The notes under the pieces are model-generated. The model searched no databases. It saw nothing but the letters and a program-made list of their open reading frames with translations, and was not told where the DNA came from. Below are positions 14,161-22,340 of a DNA stretch of 64,000 nucleotides, piece after piece (position 1 is the stretch's first letter; each line of letters begins with the position of its first letter). Origin of the DNA: Streptomyces sp. TSRI0107 (GTDB lineage Bacteria > Actinomycetota > Actinomycetes > Streptomycetales > Streptomycetaceae). The stretch covers positions 62,001 through 126,000 of the forward strand of contig NZ_LIVZ01000018.1 in assembly GCF_001905845.1 (NCBI RefSeq), read 5' to 3'. The translations under genes and the position numbers were made by a program.

Positions 14161-15363
14161 ATGCTGACGCAGCCCTCATTCGGCCGCCGACTGAAGCAAC
14201 TTCGGCAGCAGCGCGGAAAGACCCAGTCGGACCTCACCGGCCCCGGTATGTCCTCCGCCTACCTGTCGCGCCTCGAATCGGGCGCCCGACCGCCCACGGA
14301 GCGCGCCGTCGCCATCCTCGCGGAACGCCTCGGCGTCCCGACCGGCGCCTTCGAGGCGACGGACCCGTCGGACCTGGTGGACGTCCTCGCCGCGGTCCTC
14401 GTGGCGGGCGACGAGTCCGGCCACGCCCGGCGGATGCTGGAGTCGGCGCTCTCCCGCGCGGAGCACGTGGACGTGGGCCTGCAATGGCAGGCCCACGCCC
14501 ACCTGGCCCGACTCCTCACGGCCGACGGCGAGCGGTCCGAGGCGCGCGCCACGCTGACCACGCTGGTGGCGCTCTCGGACGAGCTCGGCCACGCCGTACT
14601 GCGCGTCTACTCGCGCCTGCATCTCGCCCGCGTCCAGCGGGACCTGGGCGAGGCCGACCCGGCCCGGACCACGGCACTCGAAGCGCTCCGGATCGGCCGT
14701 GAGGACTCCCTCGACAACCACGACATGCTGCGATGTCGGCTGTTGCTCGCCTCCGTCACGGCCGAACTCGGCGACCTCGCCGAGGCATTCCGGCTCAGCG
14801 AGGAGGCCTGCGCCCGGCTGGGGACGCAGACCGGCGTGCTGGCGGCGCAGGCTCTGTGGACCGCCGCGACGGTCTCGACCCGCCAGGGCAACCACGAGCT
14901 GTCCGCCTCCTTCCTGGAGCGGGCGATGGCCGCCCTGTCCAGCCGCGAGGACCTGCTGCTGTGGATGCGCCTGCGCCACGCCGCCGCGGCGCTCGCCCTG
15001 CAGGCGCTGCCGCCCGCCCCCGACAAGGCGCAGCGGTACCTGGACGAGGCCCGCCCCGCCCTGGAGCTCGTCGGCACGGCGCAGCACCAGCAGGAGTACG
15101 CCTTTTTGCTGGCCCAACTCGCCTACGTGCGCGGCGAGTACGAGGAGGCGGCACGCCTCTGCGAGCAGGCCGCCGCCGAGAAGGTCCAGCTGAACTTCCG
15201 GGACCGGATCCGCATGGAGATGCTCAGGGAGCAGATCCTTGTGAAGCAGTCCGACCCCACGGCCCGCGCACGCCTGTGCGCCCTGGCCGGCGAGGCCCAA
15301 TCCCGCGGCATGCTCGACCTCACCGCCGAGGTGTGGCGGGCGGTGGCAGAAGCACAGCAGTGA
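14161..15363 (+). CDS. XRE-family regulator with TPR-like receptor domain
   Basis: A 400-aa protein. Residues about 8-60 form an XRE helix-turn-helix (FGRRLKQLRQQRGKTQSDL, then SSAYLSRLESGARPPT and a recognition-helix tail). The remaining ~330 residues are Ala/Leu/Arg-rich helical pairs resembling tetratricopeptide repeats, with no catalytic motif. This architecture is shared by peptide-responsive regulators (PlcR, NprR, Rgg) and by several Streptomyces pathway regulators. ATG 14161 places the HTH at the N-terminus; an in-frame TTG at 14107 would add 18 residues without a clear ribosome site. Position suggests it regulates the NRPS operon and the small peptide gene. Confidence 0.85.
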   Translation: MLTQPSFGRRLKQLRQQRGKTQSDLTGPGMSSAYLSRLESGARPPTERAVAILAERLGVPTGAFEATDPSDLVDVLAAVLVAGDESGHARRMLESALSRAEHVDVGLQWQAHAHLARLLTADGERSEARATLTTLVALSDELGHAVLRVYSRLHLARVQRDLGEADPARTTALEALRIGREDSLDNHDMLRCRLLLASVTAELGDLAEAFRLSEEACARLGTQTGVLAAQALWTAATVSTRQGNHELSASFLERAMAALSSREDLLLWMRLRHAAAALALQALPPAPDKAQRYLDEARPALELVGTAQHQQEYAFLLAQLAYVRGEYEEAARLCEQAAAEKVQLNFRDRIRMEMLREQILVKQSDPTARARLCALAGEAQSRGMLDLTAEVWRAVAEAQQ

Positions 15364-15369
15364 CGGCCC

Positions 15370-15395
15370 CCGGGCCGCGGCAGTCCGCGGCCCGG
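15370..15395 (+). terminator. GC-rich hairpin after the XRE-TPR gene
   Basis: A perfect 11-bp stem, CCGGGCCGCGG/CCGCGGCCCGG, with loop CAGT begins 7 nt after the XRE-TPR stop codon. There is no U-tract, as is common for Streptomyces terminators. Confidence 0.75.
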
Positions 15396-15459
15396 TCGGG
15401 CATGAGCCTGGCGTGACCGGGAGCGTGTCGGGCATGAGCCTGGCGTGACCGGGAGCATG
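15396..15459. repeat. 32-bp tandem duplication, two copies
   Basis: A 32-bp unit starting TCGGGCATGAGCCTGGCG occurs twice head-to-tail (15396-15427 and 15428-15459) with one mismatch near the end. It directly follows the terminator hairpin. There are no further copies or spacers, so it is a local duplication and not a CRISPR array. Confidence 0.85.
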
Positions 15460-15496
15460 TCTGGCGACAGCGCCGCCGCCTGGGCGGTGACGGCCG

Positions 15497-15660
15497 TCAT
15501 GAACGGTGCGGACGGGCCGTCAGGTCGCGGATGTCTTCGGTGGCGAATTCCAGGGTGGTGACGGCGCCGAAGTTGCCTCCGCCGCCTCCGCACAGGGCCC
15601 AGAACAGGTCGTTGTCCGGGGTCGGCGAGTCCGGGCGGACGCGGCGGATGCCTCGACATC
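15497..15660 (-). pseudogene. remnant of a berberine-bridge-type FAD oxidase
   Basis: The minus-strand frame ending at TGA 15497 contains PDNDLFWALCGGGGNFGAVT followed by TLEFATEDIRDL. The LFWALxGGGGNFGxVT block is the hallmark of BBE-like FAD-linked oxidases. Only about 50 codons are left, with no N-terminal FAD-linkage region and no C-terminal domain. It is a decayed fragment lying between the XRE-TPR gene and the small ORF at 15955. Confidence 0.7.
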
Positions 15661-15805
15661 ATGCTGTGCGGGAAACATGTCGAACGCATCCGGCCATGCC
15701 TGAGAAAGCCAGGCCATTCGAACTCGCCCCGGAAGCGGTACAAATGACCACCCGCCAGACACCCCGCAACACACGCGCCAGTCGCCGCTACGCTGAACAC
15801 GCCCG

Positions 15806-15832
15806 CCCTGGGCGGGGCCGCGCCCCGCAGGG
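15806..15832. promoter_or_regulatory. strong hairpin upstream of the 72-aa gene
   Basis: GCGGGGC/GCCCCGC (15812-15818 and 15822-15828) with a 3-nt loop is extended by CCCT/AGGG across a small bulge. It lies about 125 nt upstream of the ATG at 15955. It could be a terminator from the left or an RNA leader structure; nothing in the sequence decides. Confidence 0.5.
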
Positions 15833-15954
15833 ACGCTCTCAGGCAGAGAGTCGCCGCAGGACCGCCGTCCGCGCGGCGCGCACCACCGCCCACGCGGACG
15901 ACACCACCACAGGTGTCCGCTGTCCTTGACCTCTCTGCTCAGGGGAGCAGCATC

Positions 15955-16173
15955 ATGGCCCGGGACAACGTTCCCGCGCCCGTCCAGCCGCTCAGCCCCG
16001 CTCCCGCCCCTCAGCAGCCCGTTGTCGGTGCCGGCCTGACCGCTGCGACAGCCCGTGGCGGCGCCCAGGGTGCCGACCGGCCCATCACGGCTCGGCTGGT
16101 CGACAAGTTCCTCGCCAACCCGCCGGACTGGCTCAGAGCCCTGTGGCACGCGCTGCCCCAGCCCTGGGAGTAG
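15955..16173 (+). CDS. 72-aa orphan protein, Pro/Ala-rich, C-terminal Trp motif
   Basis: The ATG follows a strong ribosome site (AGGGGAG, 7 nt). The N-terminal half is Pro/Ala/Gln-rich (APVQPLSPAPAPQQP) and likely disordered. The C-terminal half, ITARLVDKFLANPPDWLRA then LWHALPQPWE, looks like an amphipathic helix with three Trp. There is no signal peptide, no membrane segment and no family I recognise. It could be a small regulatory or RiPP-like precursor, but no modifying enzyme is nearby. Codon third positions are GC-rich, supporting real coding. Confidence 0.6.
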   Translation: MARDNVPAPVQPLSPAPAPQQPVVGAGLTAATARGGAQGADRPITARLVDKFLANPPDWLRALWHALPQPWE

Positions 16174-16222
16174 TCACCGCGGCCGGGCACGGCTGCCCTG
16201 CCCGGCACCGCCGCTCCTGTCG

Positions 16223-16390
16223 TCAGGCGGCGCTGGACTCGTGGGCAGGGCCACCGCGCCGCTCCACCCACCGCGGGTCGTCCAGGGTGGCCTCCGGCTC
16301 GGCGGCGCCGGCGCCCTCGAGGAACACGACCAGGGCGTGGTCGCTGTAGGCGGTGCCGAGGCAGAGTGGCCGCGTCACAGAAGCTGAGCC
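16223..16390 (-). pseudogene. C-terminal remnant, possibly endonuclease/exonuclease-like
   Basis: Downstream of the CdsA-like stop, a frame with strong GC3 coding character reads CLGTAYSDHALVVFLEG and continues to a stop at 16223. The SDHxxVVF string recalls the C-terminal motif of endonuclease/exonuclease/phosphatase enzymes. The upstream part is missing, so this is probably the 3' end of a truncated gene. The family assignment is weak. Confidence 0.4.
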
Positions 16391-16428
16391 GAAGCCCATT
16401 GCCGCGTACGAAGCCACCGTCCCGTGGC

Positions 16429-17232
16429 TCACTCCAGTACCAAGAGCACCGCCAGAGCGACGAGGAGGGAGTCGATCCGGTCGAGGATGCCGCCGGAGCC
16501 GGGCAGCCACCGGCCGGCGTCCTTGGCGCGGGCGCCTCGCTTGACCATCGACTCCAGCAGGTCCCCGAGCGGGCCGCCGACCGCCACGGCCACCGCCGTC
16601 TGCCACGTCAGGGAGGACAGCACGGCCAGCGTGAGGAGACCGCCCGCGGCGCCGGCCAGCGTGCCGCTCCACCGCTTGGCGGGCGACAGCGGGGAGAGCC
16701 GGGGGCCGCCGATCCGGCGGCCCGCCGCGTACGCGACGATGTCGGCGATCGACACGGCCACGAACAGAACGAGGCCGAGGGCGCCGGACGATACGAGGCC
16801 GGCCAGGGTGCCCAGCCACACGAGCCCCAGCAGGCCCGCCCCCATGCGGCAAAGTCCGTGCTCCGCGTCGCCTGAGAGCAACGGCACCCCGGCGATCGCA
16901 AGCGCCCCGGCCGCCGCCGTCCGAAGCACCTCCGCGGGGGCCAGCCAGGCGGTCAGGACGAGTCCGACGATCGCCGCGCCCAGCACCGTCCGGTCCACCC
17001 GCCCCAGGAGGAGCAGCCCGCCGAACTCCGCCACCGCGACCACACCGACCACGGCCGCGAGCACCGCGATCCCCGGTGGACCGAGCCAGTACGCGGCGGT
17101 CACCAGCGGCACTGCCAACGCCCACACGCACCAGCGGACCATCAGTTCCCGGCGCCGGGTCGCCGCCACCGCGACGCCCCCGACCGCCAGTGCCCCGCCG
17201 AGATACGGCACGAGATGGGCGACCGTCGTCAT
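16429..17232 (-). CDS. CdsA-like phosphatidate cytidylyltransferase
   Basis: A 267-aa polytopic membrane protein with about 8 hydrophobic segments. Its C-terminus has the CTP-transferase signature: KRWSGTLAG, then GDLLESMVKRGARAKDAG and GSGGILDRIDS (metal-binding acidic residues). CdsA makes CDP-diacylglycerol from phosphatidate and CTP. ATG 17232 overlaps the stop of the GNAT-aminotransferase gene, so the two form a tight unit. A housekeeping cdsA normally sits beside frr and uppS, which are absent here. This copy may therefore activate a special lipid or other phosphate made with its partner. Confidence 0.85.
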   Translation of the reverse strand: MTTVAHLVPYLGGALAVGGVAVAATRRRELMVRWCVWALAVPLVTAAYWLGPPGIAVLAAVVGVVAVAEFGGLLLLGRVDRTVLGAAIVGLVLTAWLAPAEVLRTAAAGALAIAGVPLLSGDAEHGLCRMGAGLLGLVWLGTLAGLVSSGALGLVLFVAVSIADIVAYAAGRRIGGPRLSPLSPAKRWSGTLAGAAGGLLTLAVLSSLTWQTAVAVAVGGPLGDLLESMVKRGARAKDAGRWLPGSGGILDRIDSLLVALAVLLVLE

Positions 17233-18992
17233 CGCGAGGCCCGGACCGGCGCGCCCGGCACCACTGCGGCCGGCGCGCGCAGTGCATCCAGGGCGCTCCG
17301 GCACGCGGCCACGATCCGCGCGTTCTCCGCCGTGTCGCGGACGGCGATCCGGACGGTCCGCCCCTCGTACGCCGGGGACATCGGCGACAGGTCACGCAGG
17401 AACACGCCGTGCCGCCGGCACTCGCGCACCAGCTGCGCCGCGCTCGGACCGGCCGGCGGCAGGGTCACCGTGAGGAAGTTCGCCACCCCCTCGTCGACCG
17501 AGGAGAATCCGTCCAACTCTTCGAGGTCGTCCGCCAGTCCCCGGCGCAGTACATGGGTGCGGGCCCAGCGCTGCGCGTAGTACGCGGGGTCGCGCAGCGC
17601 CGTCACGGCGGCCAGCTGGGCCGGCAGGCTCACGGGCCACGGCGGCGTCCAGCGCCGCAGCTCCCCGGCCGTCTGCGGATCGGCCACCAGGTACGCGGCC
17701 CGCATCCCCGACAGCGCGTACATCTTCGACAACGAGGTGCAGACCACGACCCGGGCGTCGACCGCGGCGAATCCGGCAAGCGAGTCCGCCGGATCGGCAT
17801 ACCCCAGGTACGCCTCGTCGATCCACCACCGGGTCCGCGCGGGCGAGGCCTCGATCACCGCGCGCAGCGCGTCGGCCGGGGCGTGGCGGCCGGTCGGGTT
17901 GTTCGGGTTGACCACCACGACGAGGTCGTACCGTCCGTCGCCGGTCACGGTGGCGAGCCGGGCCGGGTCGAGCAGCCAGCCGTCCTCCCGGCGCAGCTGG
18001 AGCCGGTCGACCCGGCAGCCGATCACCCGCTCGGTGACATGGGCGTACTCCCCATAGCCCGGATCGAGCAGGAGCACCCGGCTGCCCGGCGTGAGCCACC
18101 GGCCGAACGCGCGGAAGATCAGATCCGACGAGCCCGCCCCGACGACCAGCGACTCCACCGGCAGCCCGCGGACCCCGGCGATCTCCGCGAGCAGTCCCTC
18201 CGCGCCCGTCGGCGGCGAGGTCCGGGCCGCCCACCCCGGATCCTCCGAGAGGACCGCGCGGACCCCTGGGGACGGTGGGAACCAGGCGTCCAGCACATCC
18301 GCCGCGACCACCTCGTGACGGCGGGTCAGGGTGCGGAAGTCGGTGCCGATCGCACGGAAGAACGCCCCGCCGTGCTCACAGCCGTCCGCACGCGGCGCGA
18401 AGGGCACGTCGAGCCGCCAGTCGAGGCCCGTCCGCAGCCGCTGCAGGATCCGGCCGTGGCGCTCCGCGACCGTCCTCGTCAGCTCGGCCACAAAGCCGCT
18501 GAGCACCTCGAAGGAGACCGCGCCCGAGCGGACCGTGCGTCCCACCGGCCGCAGCCCGGCGGCGAGGTACATGTCGAGCAGCTCCGTGCGTCCCATCGCC
18601 ACCACCCGGCGGCCGCCCCGCGCCGCGACCCAGCGCAGCGCCGCGTACATGAGGAGTGGCGCCGTCGCGGTGGACCGCCAGTGCTCCTCGACGGTCAGGA
18701 GGCGGATCTCGAACGGCGCCTCCTCGGTCAGGACCGGCAGGTCCTCGCGCGTCAGGTGCTTGTCGAGGGAGTAGCGGCCGGCCCACGGTGGGGTGAGGCT
18801 GACGAAGCCGATCCGCGTCTCGCCGCGCGCGGCCACGAGATAGACGTTGTCGCCGTCGAGTCCGTCACTCAGCCTTCCCGACGGATCCAGCGGATGCTGG
18901 CCGAGCTCCTTTGCGTACACGCGGTGGCGCAGTTCGTGGATCCAGTCGTGATCCCCAGGCGTGGCAGTGCGCAGCTGCAGGGCGTGGTCCAT
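17229..18992 (-). CDS. GNAT acyltransferase-aminotransferase fusion
   Basis: A 587-aa fusion. Residues about 1-175 form a GNAT-like N-acyltransferase with RHRVYAKELGQH, a pattern seen in FeeM/LuxI-type acyl-amino-acid or autoinducer synthases. Residues about 240-585 form a fold-type I PLP aminotransferase of the HisC/CobD class: VVNPNNPTGRH (362-367), WIDEAYLGY (Asp392) and the PLP lysine K423 in CTSLSKMYALSGMR. The ATG follows GGGGGA at 9 nt. The coupled CdsA-like gene suggests an amino-alcohol or acyl-amino product activated with CDP. The joint role is inference. Confidence 0.82.
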   Translation of the reverse strand: MDHALQLRTATPGDHDWIHELRHRVYAKELGQHPLDPSGRLSDGLDGDNVYLVAARGETRIGFVSLTPPWAGRYSLDKHLTREDLPVLTEEAPFEIRLLTVEEHWRSTATAPLLMYAALRWVAARGGRRVVAMGRTELLDMYLAAGLRPVGRTVRSGAVSFEVLSGFVAELTRTVAERHGRILQRLRTGLDWRLDVPFAPRADGCEHGGAFFRAIGTDFRTLTRRHEVVAADVLDAWFPPSPGVRAVLSEDPGWAARTSPPTGAEGLLAEIAGVRGLPVESLVVGAGSSDLIFRAFGRWLTPGSRVLLLDPGYGEYAHVTERVIGCRVDRLQLRREDGWLLDPARLATVTGDGRYDLVVVVNPNNPTGRHAPADALRAVIEASPARTRWWIDEAYLGYADPADSLAGFAAVDARVVVCTSLSKMYALSGMRAAYLVADPQTAGELRRWTPPWPVSLPAQLAAVTALRDPAYYAQRWARTHVLRRGLADDLEELDGFSSVDEGVANFLTVTLPPAGPSAAQLVRECRRHGVFLRDLSPMSPAYEGRTVRIAVRDTAENARIVAACRSALDALRAPAAVVPGAPVRASR

Positions 18993-19058
18993 GCGTTTTG
19001 TTCCCCCTGAGACGGTCCCGTGTTCGCCCCCAGCATGGAAGAGTTGGGCAGGCGGCAC

Positions 19059-19076
19059 CTGAGTACGCGTACTCAG
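19059..19076. promoter_or_regulatory. 18-bp perfect palindrome upstream of the GNAT-aminotransferase gene
   Basis: CTGAGTACGCGTACTCAG reads identically on both strands and lies 67 bp upstream of the start at 18992. A perfect palindrome of this length is a strong dimer-binding-site candidate. Confidence 0.6.
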
Positions 19077-19596
19077 CCGGAGCGCGCAGGAGTTGGAAGC
19101 GGTACAGGTCAGGGCCGAGTCCATGGACAGGTGTCGAACCACCGGCGTCGGCCGTGCCCCGGCACGCATGCTCGGCCACACCGGCATCGTTTGTTCACCG
19201 GTTCGGGGGGCGCTGAAGTCGGAATGTGACCGAACGCAACCCACGGGTGCCGGCTCGGACGACGGTGCGATGAGGCCCCTGCCCCGTGCTGTCCGAAGCG
19301 GTTGGGGCCCAGAGCCATCATCCATGGTTCCGGGCCGGGACCGTGACCGGATGCGACGCCCGTTGGGGGCCGCAGGGCGAGCACCAGGTCGTCATCCGCC
19401 TGGGCGCCTGTGGTCTGCCGTCACGTACGTGAGTGCTGTTGGCGAAGTCCGAGCCGGAAGTCCGTGCCGGGCTCCGGGTAAAAGGCGTGTCCGGACGCGG
19501 GCCGGACGTCGGCACGTGACGGACGACAGCGCCATGGACGCCGATGTGCTGCCGGTCCCGTCCGTCCGGGAGGTCGCTCAGGCCGGGTGCGGGTAG
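19077..19596. other. no gene recognised
   Basis: About 520 bp with GC-rich open frames on several strands but no ribosome site plus family match. I see no repeat or RNA gene in it. Confidence 0.5.
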
Positions 19597-19830
19597 GTGC
19601 AGCACGTCGTACTGCTCGGTGGCACCTGGTCCGGCGCGGACGTGTCAGCCCACAGCCCGAACCGCAGCAGCCGCGAGTGGTGGGTGCCCGACGGCCAGTG
19701 CGGCGGTGTGGACGCCGTCGTGGCGGGAGAGGCGGCACAGTTGCTCCATCTCCTGCTCGATCAGTGCCGACAGGCCCAACCCTGTCCGCTTCGGGTCCGC
19801 GTCGGAGGGCACGGGCGTGAGGCGGCGTGA
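19597..19830 (+). CDS. hypothetical 77-aa frame
   Basis: A GTG-initiated frame with GC-rich third positions. It starts with MQHVVLLGGTWSG and contains CGGVDAVVAGEAAQLLHLLLDQCRQ. The ribosome site is weak and no family is recognised. It may be a small gene or a fragment of a lost one. The following 360 bp to the PadR remnant shows nothing recognisable. Confidence 0.35.
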   Translation: MQHVVLLGGTWSGADVSAHSPNRSSREWWVPDGQCGGVDAVVAGEAAQLLHLLLDQCRQAQPCPLRVRVGGHGREAA

Positions 19831-20199
19831 GGCTGCCTTGGGAGGTGCCGTGCGGGCGGGGCCGGCGTGGTCTTCGGGGGGGCAGTTCCTCGGCAGCCTT
19901 GGGATACGGCCTTGTCCGGCTCGATCTGCCGAACGATCAACCTCCGGACCAGGAGCACATGCGCGACCGGGTCACCTCAGCGGCGCGAGACTGTCTCGGC
20001 ACAGAAGCGCACCAGAACCACAGCCTTTGAGCTACGTCGCATGACCCACCGTGACCGGTTCACGGAAAGCGAGCCAGAACCGCTGCCCGTGAACCAAGCC
20101 ACCTGATACGTCTTGCGGCTGCACGAGATGGCCTCTGCTGCCTCGCCAAGGCTCAGTGCGGCCTCGGCGGCTTCGCCGTCTCCCGCTGCGGAATGCAAC

Positions 20200-20460
20200 G
20201 TGTCGCCGCGTCACTCGGCCGAGGAGGAGATCCACGGCGCGCGGATGACCGAGGAGCTGGCCGCCTACGGCTACCAGACCAGCCCCGGCACCCTGTGTCC
20301 GACGCTGCACCGGCTGGAGGCCGACGGACTGCTCACTTCGAAGCACGGGGTGGTCGAGGGCTGGATACCCGGCGGATGTACACGCGACCGAGGCCGGGAA
20401 GAAGGCTCTGGCCGAGGACTGGAAGGCGCTGAAGGAGCTCGCCCGTGAGGCTTGGCGACG
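20200..20460 (+). pseudogene. PadR-family regulator remnant, frameshifted
   Basis: One frame carries the wing-helix core of PadR proteins, HGARMTEELAAYGYQTSPGT followed by LCPTLHRLEADGLLTSKHGVVEG. The expected continuation, HATEAGKKALAEDWKALKEL, is in another frame after about 20360, so at least one indel separates the two. The N-terminal helix is also degenerate. The fragment ends just before the stop of the response regulator on the other strand. Confidence 0.7.
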
Positions 20461-20497
20461 AGGCACCGCAGCGATCTGGCCAGTCAACGGTTCGGGG

Positions 20498-21160
20498 TCA
20501 GGAGTTGCGCGGGGCTGCCAGGCCGGATTCGTAGGCCATGACGACGAGCTGGGCGCGGTCGCGCGCGTGGAGCTTGGCCATGGCCCGGTTGATGTGGGTC
20601 TTGGCTGTCGACGGGCTGATGACCAGGCGGTCGGCGATCTCGTCGTTGGACAGGCCCTGGGCGGCCAGGGCGACTGCCTCGCGTTCGCGGCTGGTCAGCT
20701 CCTCCAGCCCGCTGCCGGCGCGGGTGAGGGGCGGCTGGGTGACGTACCGGTCGATAAGCCTGCGGGTGATCGCGGGCGCGAGCAGGGCGTCGCCCCGGGC
20801 GGCGACGCGTACGGCGTGCAGGAAGTCTTCCGGCACGACGTCCTTGACGAGGAAGCCGGCGGCGCCGGCGCGCAGCGCGTCGAAGACGTACTCGTCCATG
20901 CCGTAGTTGGTCAGCATGACGACGTGTACGCCCGCCAGGGCCGGGTCCGCGGCGATGCGCCGGGTCGCTTCGATGCCGTCCATCACGGGCATCTGGATGT
21001 CGACGAGCGCGACGTCGGGCAGTAGCTCCTTGGCGAGCGCCAGGCCCTCTTGGCCGTTGGCGGCCTCGGCCACCACCTCGATGTCGCCTTCGAGGGCGAG
21101 CAGCGCGCGAAAGCCGCTGCGGATGAGCGGCTGGTCGTCGACCAGCAGGACCCGGATCAC
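20498..21160 (-). CDS. NarL/LuxR-type response regulator
   Basis: A 220-aa protein. The receiver domain has acidic residues D8/D9, phospho-acceptor D54 (LVDIQMPVMDG), the Thr switch (VVMLTNY) and Lys105 region (FLVKD). The LuxR HTH at the C-terminus is LTSREREAVALAAQGLSNDE with SPSTAKTHINRAMAKL. The GTG start overlaps the kinase stop (GTGA), so kinase and regulator are co-translated. The divergent DUF6223 gene and the inverted repeats between them are the likely target. Confidence 0.95.
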   Translation of the reverse strand: MIRVLLVDDQPLIRSGFRALLALEGDIEVVAEAANGQEGLALAKELLPDVALVDIQMPVMDGIEATRRIAADPALAGVHVVMLTNYGMDEYVFDALRAGAAGFLVKDVVPEDFLHAVRVAARGDALLAPAITRRLIDRYVTQPPLTRAGSGLEELTSREREAVALAAQGLSNDEIADRLVISPSTAKTHINRAMAKLHARDRAQLVVMAYESGLAAPRNS

Positions 21161-22284
21161 GACGCTCCGTTCGTGGGAAGTTCCGCCTGGACGGTGAAGC
21201 CGCCCGCGCTGCGCGGCTCGGTACGCAGTCGGCCGCCCAGGGCCGTGACGCGTTCGCGCATGCCGAGCAGCCCGAGCCCGGGCGTCGGCGCGGGGTGCGA
21301 GGTGGCCTTTCCGTTGTCGTCGACGCGGATGGCGAGGGCGCCCTGCCGGTAGTCGATGAGCACTGAGGCAGTGGTTGCGGCGGCGTGCCGGGCGACGTTG
21401 GTGAGCGACTCCTGAACGATCCGGTAAGCGGTCCGGCCCACTGCGGCCGGCACGCCGTACGGATGTCCTTCGATCGTCAGCGTCGTCTCCAGGCCGGCCC
21501 CTTGGAACCCTTTCACCAGCTTGGGGATGTGGTCGAGTCCGTGCGGCGGGGTGGTGTCGTCGTCGCGCAGCGCCTCAAGGGTCGCGCGCAGCTCCCGGCT
21601 CGCCTCCCGGCCGGCTTCCTGGATCGCCAGCAGGGCCTCTGGCACCTGCTCGCCCCGCCGCCGGGCCACGTGGACGGCGACCTCGGCCTGCACCTTGATG
21701 ACCGAGATCTGGTGGGTGAGCGAGTCGTGCAGCTCCCGCGCGATGCGCAGCCGCTCCTGGTCGGCCCGGCGCCGGGCGGTCTCCTCGCGGGTGCGCTCGG
21801 CCTCGTCCGCCCGCCGTTCCGCCTGCCGCACCGCCTCCCCGGCCGCGAAGGCGGCGATCAGCCAGGCGAGCTCAAGGGTGTTCCGGGCCTGCGCCACGAC
21901 CTCGCGCGCGGATCCGTCGTGGGAGACCAGGGCGGTGAAGTGGAGCACGGCCACCAGGCCCACGGAGACAGCCAGCGCGACAGTGCGGTGCCCGGAACGC
22001 ACCGCGCCGTAGACCGCGACCAGGTAGGAGACGGCCAGCACCTCGAACCCTGCCCCCAGGTAGCCCACCGCGCACAGCCCGGTGACAGCCAGGACCACGA
22101 GCGGCGCCCGGCGGCGGGCGGCCAGCGCCAGCCCGCCGGCCGCCAGCAGTGCGGAGCCGAGCAGCTCGCGCAGCCCGGGCGGGTGTGGCCCGGACAGCCC
22201 GGTGCCCAGCAGCAGCGCCGCCACCCCCACGGCGATCACCCAGTCGGTGACCGCCGCCGGGGCAGCGAACCGTCCCTCGTCCAT
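21157..22284 (-). CDS. HisKA_3-type sensor histidine kinase
   Basis: A 375-aa protein. Four or five N-terminal membrane helices (about residues 13-150) carry almost no extracellular loop, so the sensed signal is probably in the membrane. A DHp domain with RIARELHDSLTHQIS (His186) is followed by a HATPase domain: IVQESLTNVARHA (N box), IRVDDNG and GLGLLGMRERV (G box). ATG 22284 puts the first helix near the N-terminus; longer in-frame starts would read through the repeat-rich promoter region. Partner of the response regulator at 20498. Confidence 0.92.
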   Translation of the reverse strand: MDEGRFAAPAAVTDWVIAVGVAALLLGTGLSGPHPPGLRELLGSALLAAGGLALAARRRAPLVVLAVTGLCAVGYLGAGFEVLAVSYLVAVYGAVRSGHRTVALAVSVGLVAVLHFTALVSHDGSAREVVAQARNTLELAWLIAAFAAGEAVRQAERRADEAERTREETARRRADQERLRIARELHDSLTHQISVIKVQAEVAVHVARRRGEQVPEALLAIQEAGREASRELRATLEALRDDDTTPPHGLDHIPKLVKGFQGAGLETTLTIEGHPYGVPAAVGRTAYRIVQESLTNVARHAAATTASVLIDYRQGALAIRVDDNGKATSHPAPTPGLGLLGMRERVTALGGRLRTEPRSAGGFTVQAELPTNGAS

Positions 22285-22340
22285 AAGTGCACCGTAGCCG
22301 GATGCGGTTCTGGGCGAGTCCGGCTCATGAAGGAGCAGTC

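Noticed and set aside
15396..15459. Two 32-bp repeats considered as a minimal CRISPR array.
   Set aside because: The copies are directly adjacent without spacers, and no cas gene is in the window.
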